From the NCBI GenBank assembly GCA_000697355.1, contig JNEN01001201.1:1-45606 (forward strand): DNA of 45,606 bases. Direction: 5' to 3'. The position numbers and the translations under genes are program-made. A model generated the notes under the pieces. That model saw only the letters and a list, made by a program, of their open reading frames with translations. It had not been told where the DNA came from and did no database searches. The stretch comes from Syncephalastrum monosporum B8922. Its lineage: Eukaryota > Mucoromycota > Mucoromycetes > Mucorales > Syncephalastraceae. Position 1 is the first letter of the stretch; the number at the start of each line of letters is the position of its first letter. Shown here piece by piece: positions 1-11,334 of the stretch.

Positions 1-52
<52 letters not shown>
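1..52. repeat. Homopolymer run of 52 T
   Basis: The window opens with 52 consecutive T residues, broken first by an A at position 53. It lies 126 bases upstream of the GCP4 start codon, so it is either a very long dA:dT promoter tract or an assembly-edge artefact. The sequence cannot tell these apart. Confidence 0.9.
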
Positions 53-56
<4 letters not shown>

Positions 57-177
57 GTACAAACTTTTTTAAACACTCGATTCATTTTTTGTTATTTTCA
101 CCGCTCTATCTAAATTTTATGGCCTCCGTCACCTGTTTATGCTTTTTGCACACAAATATATATTCGTTCTATAGGCC

Positions 178-2448
178 ATGCTCCACGAACTCATTTTTGT
201 GCTGTGTGGATTTCCTGGCGAGATATTTGTGCCGCACCCGCTGCCACCCGCGCAGCCTGCGACCTTTGTCGTCAACTCTGATTTTCCATCGCTGCATCCC
301 GCCGAACGCGACACGCTGAATCGCCTGGGGCAGCTCGGATGGCTGTACGCGACCATCAAGGATTACACGCGCGCAAAAAGCAGCCTTAGTCGCCATCGGA
401 ATCGGCACGGTAGCGTGTATTTGCAAGCCCTTGTCAGTGTGCTCGAAGCGACATTGGACGACTACAGACGCGATATTCTCAGCCTGGAAGAACGGATTCT
501 CAACAAGGACTTGGACTGCGGACAAGGCGTGGTGCCCCTTTCACTTATCACGGCCGAGTTGGGTGGGTGGGAGCTCTTGCTGCCTGCACTGGTGGGTCTG
601 GTCCACCAGGTCGACACGCGCCAGGGCACTCAGCTCTTTGATCTGCTCTTCCAAGAAGCACGCAGCGGACATGCGGCTTATCGCGCAGTCATTGAACGTA
701 TGGCGGACGCCCTTCATGATGTTCTCTACCAGCAGCTCGTCAACTGGATGGTCTACGGCAAGTGCGAGTCAGATGAGTTCTTTATCCACGATACGAGCCA
801 AACACCTGACCATCGTCCTTCCGGACCTGGCTGGCAGCGTCAGTACGCCTTGGTTGAAGATCGCATACCCGCGCACATCCCTCTGGATCTGTGCACTTCT
901 ATTCTCTTCGTTGGTAAGGCCGTTGCTACCGTCAACCAACTCGACCGTCGTATCGCTATGCCTTCCGACATGAAAAGCTCGCATCTTCGCCTTCTACTCT
1001 CTCTTCGTTCCTCTTCTACCACTCCTTCTTCTTTTATTACTACTGCTGCTACTACTACTATTATGACTACTACTACTGCTTCCACTGCGGCGACAACATT
1101 ACCCAAAGCGTCCTCTTCCCTTTTTTCATACACCTCCCGCCTCCATTCCGTCGTGCATCACATTCGCCGGTCCACAGCACACTGGCTTTTTTCCAACGTC
1201 CTCGTCGGCGAGCACAGCCTTGTGCGTTATCTCGACTCGTTCCGTCACATGTTCCTGCTCGGCTACGGCGACCTCGCCTCTAACATCATCGACGCGTGCG
1301 ACCTGTGGCGCCGACGCACCCTTGACAAGGACACCCACAAGAACAAAAAACGCGTCTCTGCATCCGGGAGCGAGGAGCACCGCAATGAGATGATTTTCAG
1401 GCACCAAGAGTTCAACGCTTTGCTGGCCAAGGCGTCTGTCGGCACCGACGCAGAAGATCAACTGGACGGGTACAGTGTCCGGCTTTCCACCAGCCAACAT
1501 GCTCCCTTCGACGACCTGCTCCTCGTGGACGGCTACTGTACACTCAGGTACGACATGCGGTGGCCCATCGACCTGTTTCTGGGGCAAGCCGAACTGGCCC
1601 GGTACAGCGAGCTGTGGTCTTTTCTGATTGGCCTTAAAAATGTCCAAACCACGCTAAGCAAACTTTGGCGTGTGCTCCGCGAAAGCAATGCTAAGGACAA
1701 GGATGAACGCGTGCTTTGGCGGCTGCGTGCGCAAATGCTGTATTGGGTGGGCTCTCTCTGGAGTCATGTTCAGGTATAACGGCTCCCCTTTTACTCCGTC
1801 GCTTACCCGATCAGGATCCCATCTACTTTTTGTGACTTACTTACAAAAAACCATGTGTATGTAGGCCAACGTGATTCGGACGCACTACCAGCGCTTGCAC
1901 GCGACCATGGCGGGCCCCGACCCTCGGCAGGACCATGACTTTGAGGAACTGCAAGAAGCGCATGCCGAGTACTTGGACAGCGTCATGCGAGGCTGTTTGC
2001 TGCTCTCGCGCAGTTGCAGCGAGACGATGCACCAAGCCTTGCGCACGTGTCTTGCTTTCTGCGAGCTTGTGGAGCGTGCAGCCGAAGACGATGGCGGCTG
2101 GCTCCGAAGCAAGCGCCGACGCACCGCGAGCGGAGACAAGACTGCGGCCGAGATTGTGCAGGCCTGGACGGAAGAGCAGGCGGCTGAGCCAGGTCTGTAT
2201 GCGTGGCGGGACCAAATCAGCTCAATCGAACAGGTACATAATGGAATCAAGTCACTCTATGTACTTCGCCAGAAATCTCATTTTTTTTTTAATTCTGTCA
2301 GTCTTTTGGCACATCCACGAGCCGGTTCTTTAGTCTTGTTTCAAATCAGCCGCAACACGTCAAAGCAGATGGGCACCTCGACCTGCTTCTGATGCAGCTC
2401 GACTATAATGAATGGTATTCAACTCACCGGGAGCCGCCAGCGTCATAA
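178..2448 (+). CDS. TUBGCP4: Gamma-tubulin complex component 4 (GCP4)
   Basis: Grip-motif protein of the gamma-tubulin ring complex, which nucleates microtubules at spindle poles and cytoplasmic organising centres. Exons 178-1773, 1865-2233 and 2302-2448, all phase 0, give 703 aa (animal GCP4 is about 670). The N-terminus MLHELIFVLCGFPGEIF and the following DFPSLHPAERDTLNRLGQLG match the diagnostic start of GCP4 rather than GCP2/3/5/6. The block with YQQLVNWMVYGKC and EFFI is the conserved N-terminal grip region. The C-terminal exons carry the HVQANVIRTHY and DHDFEELQEAH stretches expected of the gamma-tubulin-binding half. A Ser/Thr low-complexity insert at about residues 275-305 is encoded by ACT/TCT repeats and is probably a disordered loop. 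The start is the first ATG that gives the conserved N-terminus. Converges on the small membrane-protein gene downstream. Confidence 0.93.
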
Positions 2449-2674
2449 GACACATCAAACATGTAAATACATCAAACCTACATACAGACCCGCACCCATA
2501 TATATATATATATATAAGGCGCACCATGATGAAAAAGGTTCCTGGGGCGAGGGTAGCGTAACAAGGGATATGTATATGCGCATACGGATATCTAACAGTG
2601 GGAGATGGTATTATGATCTATGCAAAAATAATAATAGTAGCAGTGATGGCAGCAGCAGCAGTAGTAGGCGGGTA

Positions 2675-3185
2675 TCAAACGGCGCCGTACTTTTTCAGCA
2701 GACGATCCCGTCTCTCATGCCAGGTGGGCTCGGGCTGCTCTGGGTCGTCTCCGTTTTGCTCCTGTCTGTGCAACAAAACTGCAATCCAGGATCCGACCTG
2801 CGTTATAGAGTGGCGTGGTTGCATTTGCCTGCATGCGAATGCGGCTGTGGACGGTGGAGGTTTGTTCCAGAGATAAAAGGTCGGCGTACGGTCCAAGTCA
2901 GTCGATGTGTCGTTGAGCTTTCGTATGGCATGTGTGCGCGGTAACATCGGGCGGTACTGTCGACGACGCTTCCTTTGGACAAACCATCCTGAAAGGCAAA
3001 CCGCCACCAGGATCACGACAGCGGCTGCTGTCGGTGCAGTTGCTGCTATACATCATACAAACCCGTTGAGCTCTTTCTATTTTCTCATGACGGATCTAGC
3101 AGTCCTATTTGCCTCTCTCTCTCTTTTCTATGTTATCTATACCCTCAAACCATCTGCGCTCACTGCCGGACTGAACCATGGACAT
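2675..3185 (-). CDS. Small single-pass membrane protein, unknown function
   Basis: Not recognised. Two exons fit: 3185-3143 (phase 1) and 3045-2675, with a 97-base intron starting GTATAG and ending ATAG. The sum is exactly 138 codons (137 aa). The product starts MSMVQSGSERRWFE, has a short Ala-rich run leading into a hydrophobic helix (VVILVAVCLSGWFV, about residues 25-38) followed by a basic RKRRRQ stop-transfer cluster, and ends PTWHERRDRLLKKYGAV. This predicts an N-out/C-in or organelle-membrane anchored protein. A second in-frame ATG two codons later could also start it. It lies 170 bases downstream of NDUFS3 on the same strand and converges on GCP4. Without the splice the frame has no ATG start, so the model rests on the intron. 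Confidence 0.5.
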
Positions 3186-3355
3186 CTTGTACTTCAGGGG
3201 GGGGGGAGCGAAGGCTAACGAGCAAAAAAGGAAATGTATAAAAAAATGAGAGAAAGTAGAAAGAGAAGGGTTCTCCACTTTCCATTCCAAAAAAAATATT
3301 TAAAAAGAGAACTTTGTGTGTGTATGTAAAAAATATAAAAAACAAAAAAACCAAT

Positions 3356-4447
3356 CTATTGCTTCTTTTCGGCCTCCTTGTTCTCGAGTTGGTTCACGGG
3401 AGTGTCATCGCGGCCAGGGCCTGAACAGATGATAGGAAGAAAATCAGTGAGTAAAATAGACATGAAATACACAAATAACTATCACGATGGCAATGACAAT
3501 AACATGACAGAAATGTTACATACCGACTTGCTCCCAAGGTGACAGGGCACCCTCGAAGTTTCTGAATGCCTGAGCCAACTCGAGGGGTTCTTGGACAACG
3601 CGCTTCTTCTCTTCGTCCCAACGGACCTCGACGTAACCGGTCAGGGGGAAATCCTTACGGAGCGGGTGGCCCTCGAAGCCATAATCGGTGAGGATACGTC
3701 GCAGATCGGGGTGACCGACAAAGAAGACACCAAACATATCCCAGACCTCACGTTCCTGCCAGTTGGCAACGCTAAAGTAAGGCACCATCGAGGGCACGGG
3801 CGACGTCTCACTCGCGTAGGTCTTGACGCGGATACGGGCATTGTAACGCATGCTCAGCAGGTTGTAGACCACCTCAAATCGGTTCTGGCGCGAGGGGTAA
3901 TCGACGGCGGTGATGTCCTGAAGCGAGTTGAACTGGCAGTTGGTGTGATCGCGCAAGAAGAGCATCGTGGGCGTCAGGCCCGAAGGAGCACAGAACACGG
4001 TCAGCTCATCCTTGTACACGCTGAACTGCTGAATGTACTTTGGCAGGGCAGAGATGAGGAATTTGCCGTACTCGTGCAGGCCATCGTTGCCCGACTTGAA
4101 GTTTGGATCCGCTGCATTGCCTTGGACCGCGGCTGTCAATAAAGAAAGTTCATTCGCGTGTTGAGTATACAATTATGACGACGGATAGAAAACACAAAGG
4201 GAATCGCCCGTAGACGCGTGTCGAAAATAGAAATTACCTTCTTTCCGGGCCAGGGTCGTGGAGAATGCACGGCGAGGGATGGCACGCACAGCGGGTTTAG
4301 CTGGGGGTGGTAATAATATATATGAGAGTGTCAGAGTTTGAATTCGATGGTTGACTCGTTGAAAATAGTAATACCGGCAGCGGCGAGGATGGGCTGGTTG
4401 CGAGTGGCAGCCGCACGCATGGTGGTGGTCAAGAGTCGCAGGGCCAT
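3356..4447 (-). CDS. NDUFS3: NADH:ubiquinone oxidoreductase 30-kDa subunit (complex I, NDUFS3/NuoC type)
   Basis: Core subunit of the peripheral arm of mitochondrial complex I. Exons 4447-4375, 4300-4238, 4132-3524 and 3420-3356 (introns all phase 1) give 269 aa. The N-terminus [16 protein letters not shown]...[16 protein letters not shown] is Arg/Ser/Thr-rich with no acidic residue early on, a typical mitochondrial presequence. The family signature is intact: [20 protein letters not shown], then [20 protein letters not shown] and YVEVRWDEE. The short last exon adds a hydrophilic tail with the residues [17 protein letters not shown]. Length matches fungal 30-kDa subunits. The upstream region is shared head-to-head with the TLDc-protein gene at a distance of 941 bases. 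Confidence 0.97.
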
Positions 4448-5388
4448 GGCTACCTAGTTCAATTTACCAAAGAGAAGAAAAGAGTGGGGGCGGAGGGATT
4501 GTTGTTATATTGGTAGGAAGCACACTCGAATACACACTCTTTCGCTCTGATTTTTTGTTTTCTCAACGCCCCGCCTGCCCGACAGAAGACGACGTCACAT
4601 TTTCTATAAATTCATGGCCCTCCTCCCTCTCACCCGTTTCCCCGCTGTTTAATCTGTTACAGCCATTTACAACTCGCTGAAGTTGTCACCTTCCCTGAAA
4701 CCCGATACGCTATACACAATCCATCGCTTCCCACCAAGGAAGCTACGAAAACAGCCTTCACGCGTGAAATCTTTTCTATGATATGATTCAATTTTCCTCC
4801 CTGCAAATTCTTATAGCATCCCTATCCAAACTTCAGCTAATGGCTTCAGCTGCGTCTTTAGGACAAGACTGACTAAACGCGCCATTTAATCCAGTAGTCT
4901 TGCTTGTTAAGAATCGTATCAAATGTATCTCCGGCGATAAACGTTTGGGGGGAGGGGAAGGGTCGTCTCTTGCTATCAAATTCAGACTGGCAACTCAACA
5001 CGCATTGTATTCACCATACTTACTCATACTATGCACCGAACAAGACGCTGATGGCTTCCTTTTATGTAATCCACGAAACGTACCCTATCACTGTTGAATT
5101 GAGGATAAAGGCGTTTTGAGTTGGTTACAAGAGGACCTGCTAATACTTATACCACCGAAAGCGTGTGGATGGGATAGGGCAGGACAGGCCAATCCCACTG
5201 ATAGGACTCTAATAGGATACAAAGATCGTATGCCTTGAGGATGGTAGCCCTCCCCTTGAATACATACAAAGGAGAATTCTAACGGAGGGTGATGACAGTG
5301 ACCTGTTAAAAGGGTGGGAAATGAAAAGGGTTTATACAAAAAGAGCCATGCTCTATCCAGTGAGCATGAATTTTTCACTGCTCACGCC
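4448..5388. promoter_or_regulatory. Divergent intergenic region, NDUFS3 / TLDc protein
   Basis: This 941-base stretch separates the start codons of two divergently transcribed genes and has no convincing ORF, tRNA or repeat. On the NDUFS3 side there is a GTGACGTC (CRE-like half-palindrome on the minus strand, 4591-4598) and an AT-rich TATAAAT-like element at 4604-4610. No individual site is certain. Confidence 0.4.
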
Positions 5389-7082
5389 ATGGGACAACAT
5401 CAGACCAAGGAAATCACGCCGACACCAACGCCCTCACGATCGTCGTCATCACTCAAGAGCATTCTCAAGCCCATCGAGCTGCGCTCTCTACGACAGACGT
5501 TCAACGACCTAAAGACTTTGCATAATGACGGCCTCGAGTGCATCGAGGCCAAAGCATTCCTCGTACGTAGGGTCGAAAACACCTTTTACAAACGCTTACC
5601 TCAAGTAAAAAACATACAAACACACACATACACCTATGTTTCGGTTAGGCACGCCTCGAACTGCCCGAGGTAGCTGAGCCGGGCGGCATCCTTTTGTTCA
5701 AGGCGTTCTCGTACTTGGGCGCGTACCCGAACCCAGGACCGGTGCCACTGACTTTGGAGGCATTTACGACGGCCTTTGTCGTGCTCTCGGGCAAACGCAA
5801 TGCTGACGAGCACGATCCAACCGCCAACGAAGATATCTTTTTCGACGCGCTCGCGATACCCAATCCGAAAGCAGCCCTGCAAGAGGAAACACCCCCTCAC
5901 GACGACCGGCCCAAGACAGCGCCGCCCGCGTCTGCCGCCAAGATAACGCCTTCTCCTTCGGGGGACATGTCGCTCGCCAGCCTCGGGGTTACCTTTGACG
6001 AACTCGACCTCGACACAACCACCCAGACCGCCGAAGACACCTCGCCGCGCGTCTTGTGTCGCGACCTACGCAGCCTCTTCATCTTGTTTCTCTGGATCGT
6101 CAAGGAGGAGATGAAAGAGGGCCTGATCAAGGACGCCCACCTTGAGGCACCCGACCCAGGCGCGCTTCGCACCACCGCCGACCACTTGGTCCAGAGTTTG
6201 GCCACGGTCGGCGAAGACTCGGTCAGCCGTGATGCCTTCAAGGTATGGCGCGATCGCAATGCGCCGGCCCTGTTTCGCGCCGTCCAGTCGTTTATCTATA
6301 GCAAGTTTGATCTCACATCCACACTTGTCCTCGAGAAAGACGTGGTGGCTGTGCCCGCCCAGACGGACATTCTTCACATCCTCCACTGCGCCATGCTTTC
6401 CTGGTGTCTCCCCCCGCCCGCCATTCAGCAGTGGGAACGCCTCTATTCTGCCCGGGAGCACGGCTTTTCCATGAACCGGTTCGAAAGCCACGTCTTTCGC
6501 TATCCGGGCCCCACCCTGCTCATCCTCCAAGGCGACACGGGTGAGCAAGACGACCTGATCCTCGGCGCCTATCTCACCGAAAAGTGGAAGCAATCAAGGC
6601 ATTTCTGGGGCTCGAGCGATTGCTTTGTCTTTGAGCTGTCGCCTACACTTGAGGCGTTCCGCGCCTTGCCCGACACGAAGAAGAAGAACGACCAGTATGT
6701 CTACTACCATGAGGGATTTGGTCTGGGTTTTGGCGGCACCACCCATAAGCAGCACCCCACCACCTCGCGGGATGTGCTGCTCTGGTTGAGCGATACACTG
6801 CAGGACGGCACCTTTATCCAAGAGCTCTATCCTGCCTCGCCGACGCTGGCTCATGCCCAGCAGCGGCCCTCCTTTGAAAAGTCTTTCGAGACCATCAACG
6901 TTGAAGTCTTTGGACTCGGAGACGCGAAGGCACGGCAGCAGCAGGAACGCGCTTGGGAATTTGAGAAGCGAGAGGCCCTGCGACGCTCCGGCTTGCAACT
7001 TCGCCACGGTGATCAAGAGATGGATCGCGAATTGTTGCGTATGGCGGGCATCATCAACGACGAGAATCGCCAGGAGCGCTGA
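5389..7082 (+). CDS. RTC5: TLDc-domain protein, Rtc5/MEAK7-like
   Basis: Two exons, 5389-5562 and 5649-7082 (phase 0 intron), give 535 aa. The start MGQHQTKE has Gly2, suiting N-myristoylation as in MEAK7 and yeast Rtc5, which bind lysosome/vacuole membranes. The C-terminal TLDc domain (about residues 340-500) is clear: SRHFWGSSDCFVFELSPTL, YVYYHEGFGLGFGG and the terminal INVEVFGLGD. In this family the TLDc domain binds the V-ATPase; Rtc5 promotes V-ATPase disassembly in yeast, while MEAK7 recruits mTOR signalling in animals. Which role applies here is not decided by sequence. A helical N-terminal region with a Pro/Ser/Thr-rich linker (about residues 125-165) precedes the TLDc domain. The last 40 residues are charged and helical. 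An in-frame upstream extension exists but would hide the myristoylation glycine. Confidence 0.88.
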
Positions 7083-7450
7083 TTTGAATGTGTGCGAGTA
7101 TGTGTTGGGAATTGTTCTTATTTGTTCCTTCCTGTTTTTTTCTCTCTCTCCCTCTCTCTCTTTGTGTTAGCAGCATGGCTGTTGTCCTTTTACATACTGA
7201 TATCATCTGTATACATGTCATATATCTTCCAGATAATACCAAAAGTTTGACCATGATTTCATTTCTATTATCTATGTTTCTCTTTCCAATTGGGCTGTCT
7301 GCCTCTGTATTGTATCCGTATCCATGTCTAGACCTTGGGGTCCTTTAAATGTCGAAAATACCCAAAATTCCACGGACTCGTGCTAGAAGTGGTGTTTGGT
7401 ATTTTAATCTTCACTGCCTTCCGATAAATCGCCCCTGGCACCTGCTGTCA

Positions 7451-7459
7451 TATAAAAAG
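7451..7459 (+). promoter_or_regulatory. TATA box of the chitinase gene
   Basis: TATAAAAAG lies 60 bases upstream of the chitinase ATG, followed by a pyrimidine-rich leader (CCTCTCTTTCATCTTACAAC), a good fungal core promoter. The rest of the gap between the TLDc gene and the chitinase (7083-7518) is T/C-rich, with no ORF I can support. Confidence 0.55.
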
Positions 7460-7518
7460 ACACCAAAGTTTAGGAATGCCAGTTTTAATTAGACAACACC
7501 TCTCTTTCATCTTACAAC

Positions 7519-9347
7519 ATGCAGTTGGCCTTACTCATGCTGGCCGTCCTTTTTGGATGGGTCGCTGAGGCCAAGATGTTGATTGGCTACTTCCCCAACT
7601 GGCTGTATGCTAACTACCCCGTGGAACAGATTCCTTTCGACAAGTACACACACATCAACTATGGTACAGCCAAATAAGACGGCTTGCTTTCTTGTTCTCC
7701 AAATACTCATTAGGATGGCTTTTTCTCCCCATATTACACAGCCTTTGCTATTCTCAATACACCTGACCTGCTGCCTTCCTTTACGGATGATTGGGCAGTC
7801 CAATCAGGCCTCCCCAAGCTCGTCACCATGGCCCATGACGCCGGTACCAAAGTACTTCTTTCGATCGGTGGTTGGACTGGCTCGCAGCGATTCAGTTCTA
7901 TGGTTGCCTCGCCCGAGTCACGCAAAAGCTTCATTGACTGGAACCTGAACTTCATTCGTGATTATGACACCGATGGTGTTGACATTGGTATTATCTTCTG
8001 ACCATGTCCTGAAGCAGAAATCTAACCGTTGCTTTTCTGATAGACTGGGAATACCCTGGCCGGCAGGCTGCTGGCTGCAATGACGTTGACTCTCAGGACG
8101 TGACCAACTTTCAGCTTCTGTTAAAAGAGCTTCGCGAGGCCTTGGACGCCAGTTATCCGGATGACCACAAGGAAATCTCCCTTGCTGTGCATGTCGAGCC
8201 CTTCCGTACGGACGACCACCCTGCGCTGAAGGATGTCAGCGACTTTGTTCCTTACTTTGATCATATCAACCTCATGACTTATGGTAAATAGCACGAAGGT
8301 ATCACTTTATCTTGCCACTGACTTTTTGTTTTTACGCTAGATATCAACGGCGCTTGGGCTGAACAGACAGGTCCCAACGCACCTTTCAAGAGTGAGGAGG
8401 GTAAAGGTGCACCCTACTCGTTTGTGGAGAGCATCCAGCAGTGGAAGGCTGCGGGTGTGCCTGCGGAAAAGATGACCGCCGGCCTGGCGTTCTATGGCCG
8501 CTCCATGCAGTTAGCGAGCAAGGACCAGACTGTGTCGCAGTACATGGATGCCAAGGTCGGAGCGCCCAAGGGTGACTCGGACGATGCGTACTGGGCAGAC
8601 CCCTACTGCTCCGCCGACACCGACGGTCTGTCGGGTGTGTGGAAGTGGTCCAACCTGCGATCCGAAGGTGTGCTCCTGGATGACTACACCAAGACAGGCT
8701 CAGGCTGGGAGCGCCACTGGGACGACGTGACCCAGACGCCTTATCTGATCAACACGCAGACCAACGTGCTTGTGTCCTACGACGATCCAGCCTCGCTGGC
8801 TACCAAGGTCGACTATGCTCTGTGCGAGGACATTGGCGGTCTCATGGTGTGGGACATTCACCAGGACAATGGTGAGCTCCTGGATGTTGTGAAAAATATC
8901 CGCACCGGTGCATGCGCAAACAACAACAAGGCTGCTCCAGCCGTCGATGCTTCTTCATCTGCGGCGGCAGGTGCCTCCTCGGCCTCCTACACCAGCGCGT
9001 CAGTCGCGCCTATTCGTCCCTCCTCCTCTGCGATGCCCACTGCCGCGTCCGAGAGCGTTTCTGCATCCAGAGAGAACGCCAGCTCGGCCAGCTCGGCTAT
9101 GGTTACCTCGCGTCTCCTTGTTCCTACCGGGTCTTCCTCCGAGCTCGTTGCAAGCCATTCCGTCAGCTCAGCCGCCATGAGCTTAGCCGGTGAATCATGC
9201 CCCGCTGCGGGTAAAGACCAATGTGTCGAAAGCGGTGTGTCGACCGAGTATCTCACCTGCCTCTATGGTCAATGGATCGTGCGCAACTGCTCGCCTGGCA
9301 CCGTCTGCCACGACAGCACTGGCCCGATGCGATGCGACCTGCCGTAG
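7519..9347 (+). CDS. Secreted GH18 chitinase with Ser-rich linker and CBM19-like C-terminal module
   Basis: Hydrolyses beta-1,4 bonds of chitin outside the cell, probably in wall remodelling or separation. Exons 7519-7663, 7742-7987, 8044-8283 and 8341-9347 (three phase-1 introns) give 545 aa. Residues 1-18 are a signal peptide ending AEA. The TIM barrel starts KMLIGYFPNW; SIGGW is strand 3, and the catalytic DxxDxDxE motif reads DGVDIDWEYP with the acid Glu near residue 133. An intron interrupts this motif inside the third Asp codon. The sequence INLMTYDINGAW and the late VWDIHQDNG follow family order. From about residue 430 a Ser/Ala-rich, probably O-glycosylated linker leads to a cysteine-rich tail (CPAAGKDQC...YLTCLYGQWIVRNC...GTVCHD) resembling CBM19, the yeast chitinase chitin-binding module. 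A TATA box and AATAAA flank the gene. Confidence 0.95.
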
Positions 9348-9404
9348 ATGCAAGTAATATAGGAGAGACCCTCACCTATTCTTATCTATCCATTGTGATT
9401 TGAA

Positions 9405-9410
9405 AATAAA
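9405..9410 (+). terminator. Polyadenylation signal of the chitinase gene
   Basis: AATAAA starts 58 bases after the chitinase stop codon and about 30 bases before the end of the convergent SMARCAL1-like gene, so the two 3' UTRs must be very short or overlap. Confidence 0.45.
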
Positions 9411-9439
9411 GTATACAATAGCCTCTATTTGCCATTTAT

Positions 9440-11072
9440 TCATTCATGATCGCTATGAGCACTCTCTTTTTCCGTACTCAGCCAGGGTGTTTGGTCAGCA
9501 ACTTCAGCACGGGTATGATTGGACCAAATGGTGTGGTCCAGAATGTACTTGAGTTCGACGGTGTGAGACTTGCCGTTGTATTCCCACCCAAATATGTTTT
9601 GCTTTCCGTCACAAAAGTGAGATCCAAAGAGATTGAAATCGGAAAAGATGTCCTTTCGCAGTGCGAACAGGTGTGTGTACATGTCGACTGGGCGTTCCAG
9701 GGTCAGCTTTGTACTTAGCATGACGGTGTGGAATGCTTCTTGTAATACGGGCAACAGCATCCGAGTTGCTTTGGCCTAGGGAATGGAAGGGAATGTAAAG
9801 GAAAGTGCTAAGCATCTTTACCGAATCCGTGTCTGTGAGCTTACCTGTCGCAAGAGGAGATGCTCACTGTTGTCGGCGATCACGCAACGAAAATGTCGTT
9901 CTTTGATTTGTTTGCTATGTGCTTCGGCCACTTTATAGTTGACAATAAAGAACTTGTGTTCAGAATCGGCACCGTCGTCACCACTTGATTCGTCGCCGCT
10001 CGAGTCGTCATCAAAGAGTGCGCTTCCTGTCGCTCTGGTATGGATGGGGAGGAGCGGAAGGCCGTTGTTGAGGCGCTTCTTTGTGCGACTCCAAGTGGAC
10101 ACTGACTCACGTCCCTGCTTCTTGCGTTTTTGCGGGCGGTCCACAATGTCGCGACCGCTTGTGGAGGTGTGAATGTTGCCGGGTGGCAGGTGAAGCCATT
10201 CTTGGATGGTTTTTGACCAGCGCGCCTCGTCGCCCGGCGCACACAGCACGAGGACAGGCCATACATCTTCAAAGGCCAGCATCGTTGCTAGAGCCTGGAT
10301 CGATTTACCAAGGCCCGGTTCATCGGCAAAGAGGATACGACCCTTGAATCGGACGGCTTTGCGCACTGCGTCTTGCTGGAATGGTTTGAGCCTGCTCCAC
10401 AGACCAGCGTCACGCACTTTCATCAGCTGGTCCTCGACTTCGGCGGACCGCACGTCGAACTCGTTCTCGAGCTCCTTGTTTTCTCGGATCGTCTGCATCA
10501 GCGGTGCCTGGAGACGCGTGGAATAAATGCGGTAAGTGTTGCGGTAGAAGTGCATCCGGCTGAGCGTGCGGTTGTAGGCGTCCAGCTGGATCGGGAACAG
10601 CCAGTGCTTCTCGGTTTCGACGTAGAGCATCCCGGGGACGTCGTGCAGGACACCGAAAAGGTGGTCATGGCTAGGCTCGATCCGGAGACATAAATGGCGA
10701 TCGTCGTGAAAACCAAAGTGGAATTTGTAGCTTTGTGCCTCAGGTTCGTCTTTGCCCACAGTCGAGGGCTGGAACATTGCTTTCGGTTGAAAGAGGTGGC
10801 TCCGTTTCGACGCTGCGTGCCCGGATACATGCGCAGCAGCAGAATAGGCTGCTGTTGGATGGCGTGTCAGCGCATGAGCAGAGGTGTCCCACTTGAAAAA
10901 GTTGCAGCTGCTCGTCGCGCACTGCATGAGTGGCAACCATCAGTAAAACATGGTACTCCAAGTCAGGTACCAGCCAGATCAGGCTTACCTTCCAGAACCA
11001 GCGACCTTGGTTTGGACCTGGACGACGGACTTCCGCGCTAATGCAGCTTTTTCCACATCGGCACTTGTTCAT
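9440..11072 (-). CDS. GRF zinc-finger protein with a degenerate single-lobed SMARCAL1/ZRANB3-like SNF2 domain
   Basis: Exons 11072-10989, 10921-9845 and 9775-9440 (phase 0) give 498 aa. Residues 4-39 form a GRF zinc finger (CRCG...GPNQGRWFWK, then C29 and C34 before NFFKW), a single-stranded nucleic-acid binding fold. From about residue 200 the first RecA lobe of SMARCAL1/ZRANB3 annealing helicases is recognisable: LKPFQQDAVRKAV, and motif I as ADEPGLGKS (about 228-236). The order continues through RPVDMYTHLFALRKDIF and FGSHFCDGKQNIFGWEY, which parallels SMARCAL1. Motif II is altered: DNSEH replaces DESH. Motif III (SGTP) reads STKL. The frame ends where the second lobe should begin and nothing further is encoded downstream. 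An acidic Asp/Ser insert sits near residues 350-365. ATPase and fork-remodelling activity are therefore unlikely. The intact three-exon frame argues for a retained DNA-binding or regulatory role. Confidence 0.85.
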
Positions 11073-11334
11073 GACACGCGACTTCCGGCGACAAGCACTT
11101 TTTCAACGATAAATTTATCTGTGTTCGCGCTTGTCATTCTCATGCGAAGAAGACCCGCTCATGGTGCTTTGTGCGACCGAGCAGCCAGATCGTCCGTTCT
11201 CGTCAAAGTGATGCAAGGTAGGCGACATATTCTCCGTTAAAAACATATTATTTTCATACCAACGGGCGCTTTCTTTGCTTCTGCTTTCTCTTTTCCATCG
11301 ACTCTTTCTGCTCTTACCACTTCCTGCGTCGGGT
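11073..11334. promoter_or_regulatory. Short divergent promoter, SMARCAL1-like gene / NAD kinase
   Basis: Only 262 bases separate the two start codons, so both genes must share core promoter space. The NAD kinase side is pyrimidine-rich (CTTCTGCTTTCTC, TTTCTGCTCTT). No TATA box stands out. Confidence 0.5.
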
